Assembly (NCBI GenBank): GCA_000433735.1
Contig: HF998256.1
Span: forward strand, 1 to 21,703
Origin: Clostridium sp. CAG:167
GTDB taxonomy: Bacteria > Bacillota > Clostridia > Lachnospirales > Lachnospiraceae
Direction: 5' to 3'
DNA: 21,703 bases
A program made the position numbers and the translations under genes. This document shows, one piece after another, positions 1 to 5,945 of this stretch; positions within the stretch are counted from its first letter, which is position 1; each line of letters begins with the position of its first letter. Under the pieces are notes generated by a model that worked only from the letters and a program-made list of their open reading frames with translations, was not told the origin of the DNA and searched no databases.

Positions 1-2
1 CA

Positions 3-461
3 GACTGTAACTCTAAAGAAGTTGTTGCTTATCTGAGTGCAACTGCAAGCAAAGTTGCTAAATCTACTGTAACAGTAAATGGCAAAGCTGCTAAGAGTTA
101 CAAAGCAAATGGCAAGATCCTGACAGCAAAACTTTCCAAGAAATTGAAAAAGGGTGATAAAGTTGTTATCACAATCGCTGGTGAAGGATACAACACAGTA
201 ACTAAGAAGATCACTGTTAAAGGCGTTTACAAACTTTCTAAAGTAAAAGCTAAGAAAGGCGCTAAGAAGATCACTGGTACTGTAAGTGCTAAGAAAGCAA
301 AAGTTCAGGTTAAAGTTGGTAAGAAAAAATACAAAAAAGCTAAAGTAAAAGGTAAGAAATTTACTTTCAAATGTGCTTCTCTTAAGAAAGGTACAAAAGT
401 AAAAGTTAAAGTATCCGGAAAAGGATATGTAACTCTTACAAAGACTTACAAAGTAAAATAA
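3..461 (+). CDS. C-terminal part of a lysine-rich protein with two Ig-like repeats (5' end outside window)
   Basis: The reading frame is open from the first complete codon at position 3 to the TAA at 459-461, giving 152 residues; an in-frame TTG at 144 is internal. About a third of the last 105 residues are lysine and only a couple are acidic, so this end is very basic. Two diverged repeats of about 53 residues are visible (residues about 21-73 and 99-152). Each has a beta-strand-like stretch, then LKKGxKVxVxxxGxGY, then a strand ending xVK. This resembles bacterial Ig-like modules at the ends of large secreted or wall-bound clostridial proteins. The stop follows directly after the second repeat and no LPXTG sorting signal is seen, so any wall attachment would rest on charge. 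Codons are rich in AAA, GCT and GTT, unlike the neighbours. Whole-protein function is unknown; surface location is inferred. Confidence 0.75.
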   Translation, partial: DCNSKEVVAYLSATASKVAKSTVTVNGKAAKSYKANGKILTAKLSKKLKKGDKVVITIAGEGYNTVTKKITVKGVYKLSKVKAKKGAKKITGTVSAKKAKVQVKVGKKKYKKAKVKGKKFTFKCASLKKGTKVKVKVSGKGYVTLTKTYKVK

Positions 462-487
462 TTTCATAGCAATTAAGCTGAAACCTA

Positions 488-522
488 GAAAGGAGCGGTG
501 ACATGGTCACTGCTCCTTTTTT
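488..522 (+). terminator. Rho-independent terminator of the lysine-rich protein gene
   Basis: An 11-bp stem (492-502 with 506-516, one G-U pair) with a 3-nt loop is followed directly by a run of six T. It lies 30 bases after the stop codon of the upstream gene. Confidence 0.85.
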
Positions 523-533
523 GGTTCAGGCAT

Positions 534-566
534 AAAAAAGCCGCCGGTTGAACCAGCGGCTTTTTT
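534..566. terminator. Bidirectional terminator between convergent genes
   Basis: A GCCGC/GCGGC stem (540-544 with 556-560), extended inward by GGT/ACC, is flanked by A-run AAAAAA on the left and TTTTTT on the right. It can therefore stop transcription on both strands. It ends 16 bases after the aroE stop codon as read on the minus strand and backs up the preceding plus-strand terminator. Confidence 0.8.
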
Positions 567-581
567 AAATTTAATTTTGGT

Positions 582-1343
582 TTATAATGTCTCTAATATT
601 CCTTTGTAAATTTCCTGGATCTTTTCCTCAGGAATATCGTTCTGCAAGAAAATTTCTACCGCATATAATGCCTGTGCCACTAACATTTCCAGACCGGTAA
701 CACCGATCATGCCTAATTCTCTGGCCTGTGCCACCAGTTTGGTAGTGATAGGATTGTAAATAACATCCAGTACTGCCTGGCAGTGAGGAAAAGCGGTAAG
801 ATCTACCGGAGAGGCATCTACTTTAGGATACATGCCTACCGGACTTGTGTTTACAAGAATATCCGCGTCTGTGTGATGAGCAAAACATTCATCGTAAGAG
901 ATAACGCCTTCGGCCGGAACAATATCGACTACGATCATTTCTCTGGCGCCCAATTTCTGTACGGCAGCCTTGATAGCCTGAGCGGCACCGCCGTTTCCAA
1001 GAACCACTACTTTTTTATCTTTCATCTGGATCTTGTTTTGATTGACCATATAGATAAATCCGGGCATATCTGTATTGTAACCGTAGAGATTGCCTTCTTT
1101 ATTTACAATTGTGTTCACGGCACCGATGGCAGTGGCACTTTCGTCCATTTCTTTTAAATATGGAATTACATCTTTTTTGTAGGGAATGGTTACATTAATA
1201 GCCTTAAATTCTCTTTTTTCCATAAAATCTTTAAATTCTTCTTTGCTGAGAGGACACAGATCATATGTATAATCAGCCAGTTTTTCATGAATGATCTTTG
1301 AATAACTGTGTCCCAGTTTTTCACCAATTAAACCGTAGTCCAT
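582..1343 (-). CDS. aroE: Shikimate dehydrogenase
   Basis: AroE interconverts 3-dehydroshikimate and shikimate, a step of aromatic amino-acid and chorismate synthesis in the cytosol. The start is the ATG at 1343 (MDYGLIG), with GGAGGG just upstream; an extension to 1409 adds residues that do not resemble the family. The N-terminal substrate domain shows GEKLGHSYS (residues 7-15), the catalytic-lysine motif NVTIPYK (50-56), GAVNT (74-78) and YNTD (89-92, catalytic Asp92). The Rossmann part has LGNGGA (115-120), NTSPVGMYP (165-173) and a closing GLEMLVAQA. At 253 residues it is shorter than the usual 270-290. The loss is just after the second Rossmann strand, where the NADP-binding NRTxxK motif is absent and VVD (138-140) stands instead. 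It stands alone, facing away from spoIIIA. Identity is secure; cofactor preference is open. Confidence 0.95.
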   Translation of the reverse strand: MDYGLIGEKLGHSYSKIIHEKLADYTYDLCPLSKEEFKDFMEKREFKAINVTIPYKKDVIPYLKEMDESATAIGAVNTIVNKEGNLYGYNTDMPGFIYMVNQNKIQMKDKKVVVLGNGGAAQAIKAAVQKLGAREMIVVDIVPAEGVISYDECFAHHTDADILVNTSPVGMYPKVDASPVDLTAFPHCQAVLDVIYNPITTKLVAQARELGMIGVTGLEMLVAQALYAVEIFLQNDIPEEKIQEIYKGILETL

Positions 1344-1376
1344 GGTAACCCTCCATTCGTTTTTGAAATTGAAAAA

Positions 1377-1405
1377 AGTATAGCATAAAAACAAAGGGGA
1401 TTCAA
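1377..1405 (-). promoter_or_regulatory. Sigma-A-type promoter of aroE
   Basis: Read on the minus strand, TTGAAT (1405-1400) and TATACT (1382-1377) are separated by exactly 17 bases. The -10 box ends 33 bases before the aroE start codon. Its -35 box directly adjoins the putative sigma-E -35 box of spoIIIAA on the other strand. Confidence 0.7.
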
Positions 1406-1433
1406 GCATATTGGAGGGGGACAGGCATATATT
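1406..1433 (+). promoter_or_regulatory. Putative sigma-E promoter of the spoIIIA operon
   Basis: GCATATT (1406-1412) fits the known sigma-E -35 consensus KMATATT fully, and CATATATT (1426-1433) fits the -10 consensus CATACAHT at 7 of 8 bases. The spacer is 13 bases, one less than the usual 14-15. The spoIIIA operon is sigma-E driven in Bacillus subtilis, so the placement fits. The predicted start is close to 1440, only about 15 bases before the spoIIIAA ATG, which gives a very short leader. Confidence 0.6.
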
Positions 1434-1454
1434 GTAGTAGTGGAGGTGCTGTGG

Positions 1455-2351
1455 ATGAGAAAAAGATTAGAGGATTATTTTCCTGCTTATTTCAGAAAAA
1501 TGTATGAAGAGCAGAGGAAGTCAGGAGAAATATCGGAAATGAGAGTGCACCTGGGTGGGATGGTGACCTGGGTAAGTCAGGGGAAGAAGTATATCACGCC
1601 CGGCCAGCAGCCTCTTGGCCAGGAGGAATTTGGCAGACTTTTATCCGGCCTCTGTGAGGACTCCATGTATGCGTACGAAGAGGAAATAAAGAGGGGCTTT
1701 TTTACTCTGCCGGGTGGTCACCGAGTTGGTGTCTGTGGACAGGTTCAGACTGAGCAGGGAAAGATCCTGACAATGAGCCACATTACCAGCCTGAACATAC
1801 GGGTCGCTCATGAGATAAACGGGTGTGGTGTGGATGCACTGCCCTATCTTATGTGTGAGGACGAGTTCCTATCCACTCTCATTGTGTCGCCGCCGGCCTG
1901 TGGCAAAACAACACTGCTTCGGGATCTGATCCGTATTCTGGCAGGAGATAGACGGAGGATGCAGGTGGGGCTGGTGGATGAAAGATCCGAAGTGGCTGGA
2001 GGGCAACAGGGGGAACCGGTGCTGGATGTAGGTGTTTTTTGCGATGTCATAGATGGGTGCAAAAAAGCTCAGGGGATCCGGCGGATAATACGGTCTATGG
2101 CACCGGAGATCATTGCGGTAGATGAGATCGGAGGACGGGAAGATATGGAAGCCTTGCAGGAAGCCTCACATTCCGGGTGCCGGATCTTAGCGACTATGCA
2201 CGGCAGAGATTTCCCGGACCTGCAGGGACGAGCCGGTGTGAAAAGATGGCTGTCTGACAGTGGCATACAGCGGGTGGTGATTTTACAGCCCTTTGTGTCC
2301 GGGAAAAATATCCGGGAGATCTTAAATGAAAAGGGGGAAGCAGTAAAATGA
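1455..2351 (+). CDS. spoIIIAA: Stage III sporulation protein AA, secretion-type ATPase
   Basis: SpoIIIAA is the cytoplasmic ATPase of the SpoIIIA-SpoIIQ channel, related to type II and type IV secretion ATPases, and acts on the mother-cell side. The start is the ATG at 1455, seven bases after GGAGGT; the upstream GTG at 1440 overlaps that ribosome site. The protein has 298 residues, near the family norm. Walker A is SPPACGKT (145-152), with Ser in place of the first Gly of the GxxxxGKT consensus. VGLVDERSEVAG (171-182) and Walker B IIAVDEIG (219-226) follow, then a His-rich sensor-like stretch ending ATMHG. It is the first gene of an eight-gene operon and overlaps spoIIIAB by four bases (ATGA), which implies coupled translation. 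Confidence 0.96.
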   Translation: MRKRLEDYFPAYFRKMYEEQRKSGEISEMRVHLGGMVTWVSQGKKYITPGQQPLGQEEFGRLLSGLCEDSMYAYEEEIKRGFFTLPGGHRVGVCGQVQTEQGKILTMSHITSLNIRVAHEINGCGVDALPYLMCEDEFLSTLIVSPPACGKTTLLRDLIRILAGDRRRMQVGLVDERSEVAGGQQGEPVLDVGVFCDVIDGCKKAQGIRRIIRSMAPEIIAVDEIGGREDMEALQEASHSGCRILATMHGRDFPDLQGRAGVKRWLSDSGIQRVVILQPFVSGKNIREILNEKGEAVK

Positions 2352-2860
2352 GATTTGGTGGCTTTTTGATGATATGGGGCGGATGTCTGGGAACAGGAAT
2401 CTGGTGCTGCTGCCGCTATTTAAGAGGGATCCGCACGATGATGCATCTGGAAGTGCTTTTGCTTCTTATGGAGGAGAGGATGCGGTATGGGAGAAATTCA
2501 ATGACAACGGTTTTACAGGAATTGAGCAATAAAAGCCAGGGAGAAATGAAAAAATTCTGGCAGTCTATGATAGAACCGGACTTTTCAGGGGAAGAGTCTT
2601 TTGCTCAGAAATGGCGCAGGCAGGCGTGTCAGCATATGAAAGCAGCCTGTCTGAAAGGAGAGGCACTGGAAGAATTTGCAGAACTTGGCAGCTATCTGGG
2701 GAACCAGAACCTAAATCAGCAGCTGCTGTCACTGGAGCAGTATCGCAGCAGACTGCATGCATCCCTTTTAGAACAGCAGAAATTAAAACCAAAGTATATT
2801 AAATTATATCCAGTCATGGGAGGCTGTCTGGGGCTGATCCTTTGTATGCTGATGGTGTAA
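2348..2860 (+). CDS. spoIIIAB: Stage III sporulation protein AB
   Basis: SpoIIIAB is a small membrane protein of the spoIIIA channel, related to the platform protein family of type II secretion (GspF-like). The 170-residue product has an N-terminal hydrophobic segment (about 3-23), a helical soluble middle with MEERMRYG and FxxKW elements, and a C-terminal hydrophobic segment ending GGCLGLILCMLMV. This length and one-helix-at-each-end layout match the family. It starts at the ATG overlapping the spoIIIAA stop codon and ends a few bases before the longest reading frame of spoIIIAC. Identification rests on order and layout as much as on motifs, and both agree. Confidence 0.93.
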   Translation: MRFGGFLMIWGGCLGTGIWCCCRYLRGIRTMMHLEVLLLLMEERMRYGRNSMTTVLQELSNKSQGEMKKFWQSMIEPDFSGEESFAQKWRRQACQHMKAACLKGEALEEFAELGSYLGNQNLNQQLLSLEQYRSRLHASLLEQQKLKPKYIKLYPVMGGCLGLILCMLMV

Positions 2861-2894
2861 AATGATACGGAATATGTTAAGAGGGAGGAATACA

Positions 2895-3089
2895 GTGGAA
2901 ATAACCATAATTTTTAAGATTGCATTGGTGGGGATCCTGGTTACGATCCTAAACCAGATACTAAAACAGTCCGGCCGGGACGAACAGGCTTTTATTGTGA
3001 GCCTGGCCGGACTGTTGCTGGTGTTGTTCTGGATCATACCCTACATATCCCAGTTGTTTGAGACGATTCAAGACATGTTTGTGCTGTAA
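2895..3089 (+). CDS. spoIIIAC: Stage III sporulation protein AC
   Basis: SpoIIIAC is a very small two-helix membrane protein of the mother-cell channel. I chose the GTG at 2895 because GGGAGGAA (2882-2889) lies at correct spacing and the product then begins MEITIIFKIALVG, as family members do. The ATG at 2862 would add 11 unconserved residues. The 64-residue product carries the family core LNQILKQSGRDEQAFIVSLAGLLLVL between two hydrophobic helices. It is followed 11 bases later by spoIIIAD, with which it shares distant similarity and probably a location in the membrane. Confidence 0.93.
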   Translation: MEITIIFKIALVGILVTILNQILKQSGRDEQAFIVSLAGLLLVLFWIIPYISQLFETIQDMFVL

Positions 3090-3100
3090 GGAGAAAGATT

Positions 3101-3490
3101 ATGATAAAGATTGTCATACTGGCATTTGTGATCCTTTTGCTGTCCTGGGCCGGCGGTATGGTAAAAAAAGAATACAGTGTACTGTTGGGACTGTGCGGTA
3201 TGGTACTGATTTTCTCCATTGGATTGAAAGAACTTTCCCGGTGGTTTCAGGGGATGTCATCTTTCTGGCAGGAAATAGACAGCCTGGCACCGTATATAAA
3301 GATTCTTTTGAAGATGGCGGGGATTTCGTATCTCAGCCAGTTTGCCGTAAATGCCTGTAAGGATGCCGGACAGCAGGGGCTGGCAGGGCAGGTTGGATTT
3401 TTTGGAAAGATCAGTATGCTTTTATGCAGTGTGCCGCTGCTTCAGACCTTATGGGAAACCATGAGTTCTCTGCTGCAAAAAGGAGGATAA
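3101..3490 (+). CDS. spoIIIAD: Stage III sporulation protein AD
   Basis: SpoIIIAD is an integral membrane component of the SpoIIIA channel. The 129-residue product has about four hydrophobic stretches (near 3-15, 24-42, 67-85 and 100-118) and the family elements FSIGLKEL, YIKILLKMAGISYLSQFA and DAGQQGLAGQV. TAAGGAGA lies seven to ten bases before the ATG. Length matches the family. It sits between spoIIIAC and spoIIIAE with only one base before the next ATG, so these genes are surely co-transcribed. Confidence 0.94.
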   Translation: MIKIVILAFVILLLSWAGGMVKKEYSVLLGLCGMVLIFSIGLKELSRWFQGMSSFWQEIDSLAPYIKILLKMAGISYLSQFAVNACKDAGQQGLAGQVGFFGKISMLLCSVPLLQTLWETMSSLLQKGG

Positions 3491-3491
3491 C

Positions 3492-4604
3492 ATGAAAAAA
3501 AGATATATTTTGTGGATGTTGTTTTTGACCTTCGTATTTTGTCCTATTACAGGACAAGCAGAAGAAAAGAGCGCGGATCCACTGGAACGGCTGCAGCAGG
3601 TTTACGAGGAAAACGGAGGAAATGCCACCGGATTTTCCCTGAGAGAAGAAGTGGAAAAAATCCTGTCCGGGGAGACGGAATTTTCACCGTCTGATCTGTT
3701 ACATAGCTTTTTAGATCAGGTTTCAAAACAATGGAATGAGCAGAAAAGTGATTTTATAAAACTTCTTATATTGGGGATTCTTACGGGATTTTGTGCCAAT
3801 CTGTCCCAGACTTTGGGAGATGAAGGACTGGGGGCTGTTTCCTTTTATGTGATCTATGGCGTGCTTTGCTCCATTGTGCTGGCAGGATTCAGACAGGTGT
3901 ATGATCTTGCCCAGGAAGGAGTGGAGGGAGTGTTTTCTTTTGCGGGAGCCCTGGTACCTTCCTTTGCCCTGGCCCTTGGAATCAGCGGCAGCAGTACGGC
4001 GGCGCTGGGGTATTATGAGACCATGCTGATCGTCATTAGTGTGATGCAGTGGGGCTTAAAAAGTATTTTTCTCCCGCTGATCGAGATTTATTTTATGCTG
4101 AAAATATTGGAACCCGTCACCAAGGGAAGGTTTTTAAGGCTGGCAGGACTTTGCAAAAGTCTGGTAACTTTGGGGTTAAAAGGAATTTTGACGGTGGTGC
4201 TGGGGTATCAGGGACTGCAGGGGCTGATCCTGCCGGTTATGGATCAGGTTAAAAATAATGGTATCCTGACGGCAGCAAAGTCTGTCCCCGGTGTAGGAAA
4301 CCTGGTAGGAGGAGCGGCCCAGACACTGGTGGGAAGTACGATGCTGATCAAAAGCGCCATTGGTGTAGGGGGTGTGATAGGATTTGTGTGTGTTGTTTTT
4401 TATCCGCTGTTAAAAATGGGGATTTTTACTTGTTTTTACAAGGTGGCCCAGGCTCTGGTGCAGCCGGTCAGCAGCGGAGGGTTTTGTGTGGCAGTGGCTG
4501 CGGCAGGAGAGTGTGGAAAATTGTTGTTTCAGTGCCTGTTCTACAGTACGATCTTGTTTTCCCTGGCGATTCTGATCCTGCTGCTTGCCACCAATCTGTT
4601 ATAA
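3492..4604 (+). CDS. spoIIIAE: Stage III sporulation protein AE
   Basis: SpoIIIAE is the largest multi-pass membrane protein of the operon and probably a pore or export-gate component. It has 370 residues, starts after AAGGAGG, and carries a clear signal peptide: MKKR, a hydrophobic core, and a likely cleavage site near GQA-EE (residues 22-25). A soluble segment of about 70 residues follows, then six to eight hydrophobic helices. Recognisable family parts include LGDEGLGAVSFYVIYGV, VPSFALALGISGSSTAA, and VPGVGNLVGGAAQTLVGSTMLIKSAIGVGG. Length is close to that of the Bacillus protein. The family has been compared with permease-like proteins, but its exact transport role is unsettled. Confidence 0.95.
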   Translation: MKKRYILWMLFLTFVFCPITGQAEEKSADPLERLQQVYEENGGNATGFSLREEVEKILSGETEFSPSDLLHSFLDQVSKQWNEQKSDFIKLLILGILTGFCANLSQTLGDEGLGAVSFYVIYGVLCSIVLAGFRQVYDLAQEGVEGVFSFAGALVPSFALALGISGSSTAALGYYETMLIVISVMQWGLKSIFLPLIEIYFMLKILEPVTKGRFLRLAGLCKSLVTLGLKGILTVVLGYQGLQGLILPVMDQVKNNGILTAAKSVPGVGNLVGGAAQTLVGSTMLIKSAIGVGGVIGFVCVVFYPLLKMGIFTCFYKVAQALVQPVSSGGFCVAVAAAGECGKLLFQCLFYSTILFSLAILILLLATNLL

Positions 4605-4611
4605 GGAGAGA

Positions 4612-4855
4612 AGAGATGGAACAATGGATCGAGGCAGTGAGAAAGGTTGTGTTTCTTGTTTTTTACGGAGAGTTGTTTATCCACGCCATGGCAGGCAGTG
4701 CGTATCAGAAATATATCCGGTACGGGCTGGGGCTGATGGTGCTTATTCTGTTGATCCAGCCTGTCTTTTCCCTGATGAATGAGGGGGCAGACCCCGGAAA
4801 ATGGCTGGATGAGACAGTGCTTAAGGAAAAGAAAGGAGAGATGGAACAATGGATC
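4612..4855 (+). repeat. 19-base direct repeat at the spoIIIAF and spoIIIAG translation starts
   Basis: The sequence agagatggaacaatggatc occurs at 4612-4630 and 4837-4855, exactly 225 bases apart. Both copies follow an AGGAG ribosome site. In spoIIIAF both copies are read in the same frame as MEQWI, at the start and near the end. The second copy also supplies, in another frame, the ATG of spoIIIAG. The entry spans both copies and the gap. Confidence 0.9.
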
Positions 4856-4879
4856 TTTCAGATGCAAAAAAAATCCTAG
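4616..4879 (+). CDS. spoIIIAF: Stage III sporulation protein AF, short form without the ring-building domain
   Basis: The ATG at 4616 follows AAGGAGAG and gives an 87-residue product. MEQWIEAVRKVVFLVFYGEL and YIRYGLGLMVLILLIQPVFSLM correspond to the two N-terminal membrane helices of SpoIIIAF. In the family as I know it (about 200 residues in Bacillus subtilis), these helices are followed by an extracytoplasmic ring-building-motif domain like those of EscJ and PrgK. Here only about 30 charged residues follow before the stop. The last 31 bases overlap spoIIIAG, and no lost domain can be read in another frame because that DNA encodes spoIIIAG. It is therefore truncated or naturally short, not frameshifted in place. 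A 19-base direct repeat marks its start and the spoIIIAG start. Confidence 0.85.
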   Translation: MEQWIEAVRKVVFLVFYGELFIHAMAGSAYQKYIRYGLGLMVLILLIQPVFSLMNEGADPGKWLDETVLKEKKGEMEQWIFQMQKKS

Positions 4880-5262
4880 AAAAGGGAAGAAAAATATTGT
4901 TAAAGACGGGACCGTGGCGTCTGATCCTTATCTGCCTGTGCGGAATTTTGATCGTGGCACTGTCCTCCGGAACGGGAGAAAAAAAGACAGTCCTACAGGA
5001 AGAATCTACTGCGGAAAATCAGATAAAAAACCAGTGGCAGCAGGAGTTGTCCACCGTGCTTTCCAAGATGGAGGGAGTAGGAAAATGCCAGGTTGTGGTG
5101 TCAGTATCGGAAGATGAGAAAAATAACTATCATCCCGATGGGGTAGTGGTCGTCTGTGAAGGGGCCGGTGATCCGGCAGTAAAAAGAGAGATAATCTCGG
5201 TGGCACAGGCATTATTTTCTGTGGAAAGTCATAAAATAAAAATAATGAATCTCAGGAGGTAA
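4849..5262 (+). CDS. spoIIIAG: Stage III sporulation protein AG, compact form
   Basis: SpoIIIAG forms a large ring in the space between the two membranes. The 137-residue product has a short cytoplasmic N-terminus, one membrane helix (about 23-39), a linker, and a ring-building fold from about 63. The fold shows LSTVLSKMEGVGKCQVVVSVSEDE, then PDGVVVVCEGAGDPAVKREI, then ALFSVESHKIKIMNL. These match the conserved opening and closing parts of the family domain. In the Bacillus protein (229 residues) they are separated by a long insertion forming an additional beta-sheet region. Here only about eight residues (KNNYHPDG) join them. The ATG at 4849 lies ten bases after GGAG and inside the end of spoIIIAF, giving coupled translation. 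Confidence 0.9.
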   Translation: MDLSDAKKILEKGRKILLKTGPWRLILICLCGILIVALSSGTGEKKTVLQEESTAENQIKNQWQQELSTVLSKMEGVGKCQVVVSVSEDEKNNYHPDGVVVVCEGAGDPAVKREIISVAQALFSVESHKIKIMNLRR

Positions 5263-5266
5263 GGAA

Positions 5267-5881
5267 GTGAAGAAATCATTGAAGAAAAATCAGATTGTCA
5301 TAACGGGGTTAGTGGTAATGGTAGCCTTTGCCGGGTACTTTGGCATGAGAAACGGGACAGAACTGCCGGTTGCTACTTCTTCCGAGGAAGTTAACGCCGT
5401 TACGGATATTTCCGATGAAGATCTTGTACTGGATGAGGGAGATGCTGACGCAGTAAGCGGTGCTGCCTCTACGGCATCCAGAGAAAATGCGGGAGAGGCG
5501 GTGATGGTAAGCAGTTCGGTATCCGGCAGCTACTTTGAAGAGGCGAAACTGGCAAGAGAGCAGACCAGAGCTAAGAATAAGGAAACCCTCACTGCCATCG
5601 TAAACAATAAAAATGCCACGGAGGCACAGAAAGATGACGCCATGAAAGAAATCATGCGTATGACAACAGCTGGGGAAAAGGAAACTGCTACCGAGACGAT
5701 GCTGGAGGCGAAAGGATTTGCCGATGCAGTAGTGACGATCCAGAATGACAGTGTGGATGTGGTAGTGGATGGAGAGAAACTGACGGAGCAGCAGATCGCC
5801 CAGATCGAAAGTGTAGTAAAGCGGAAAACAGGATGTTCATCTGATAAAATTGTTATCTCCCCTGTTGGCAAAAACAAATAA
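5267..5881 (+). CDS. spoIIIAH: Stage III sporulation protein AH, channel partner of SpoIIQ
   Basis: SpoIIIAH is anchored in the mother-cell membrane and binds forespore SpoIIQ across the intermembrane space. The 204-residue product starts with GTG at 5267, seven bases after AGGAGG. It has one membrane helix (about 9-26), an acidic and Ser/Ala-rich linker to about 85, then the C-terminal domain. That domain begins SYFEEAKLAREQTRAKN and contains ATEAQKDDAMKEI, AKGFADAVVTIQ and the closing GCSSDKIVISPV, all typical of the EscJ-like SpoIIIAH domain. It ends the sporulation operon. A vegetative promoter overlaps its last codons, and no terminator separates it from the next gene. Confidence 0.95.
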   Translation: MKKSLKKNQIVITGLVVMVAFAGYFGMRNGTELPVATSSEEVNAVTDISDEDLVLDEGDADAVSGAASTASRENAGEAVMVSSSVSGSYFEEAKLAREQTRAKNKETLTAIVNNKNATEAQKDDAMKEIMRMTTAGEKETATETMLEAKGFADAVVTIQNDSVDVVVDGEKLTEQQIAQIESVVKRKTGCSSDKIVISPVGKNK

Positions 5882-5893
5882 ATCTGTTATAAT
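5865..5893 (+). promoter_or_regulatory. Sigma-A promoter for the asp23-nusB-xseA operon
   Basis: TTGGCA (5865-5870) and a perfect TATAAT (5888-5893) are 17 bases apart. The -35 box lies inside the last codons of spoIIIAH. This would allow the housekeeping genes downstream to be expressed during growth, when the sporulation promoter is silent. Confidence 0.8.
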
Positions 5894-5945
5894 AAAAACA
5901 ATAATGCTTTAGGGAGTACAGAATTTGATCAGGAGGTACGAAGCA

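Noticed and set aside
144..461. Separate 105-residue gene starting at 144
   Set aside because: The frame is open upstream to the window edge, the TTG is inside the first Ig-like repeat, and there is no ribosome site before it.
1344..1409. Longer aroE start at 1409
   Set aside because: The added residues do not resemble AroE, they cross the -10 box, and the ATG at 1343 has a better ribosome site.
4879..4960. Frameshift as the reason for short spoIIIAF
   Set aside because: The bases after the stop encode the start and membrane helix of spoIIIAG in another frame, so the missing domain is not hidden there.
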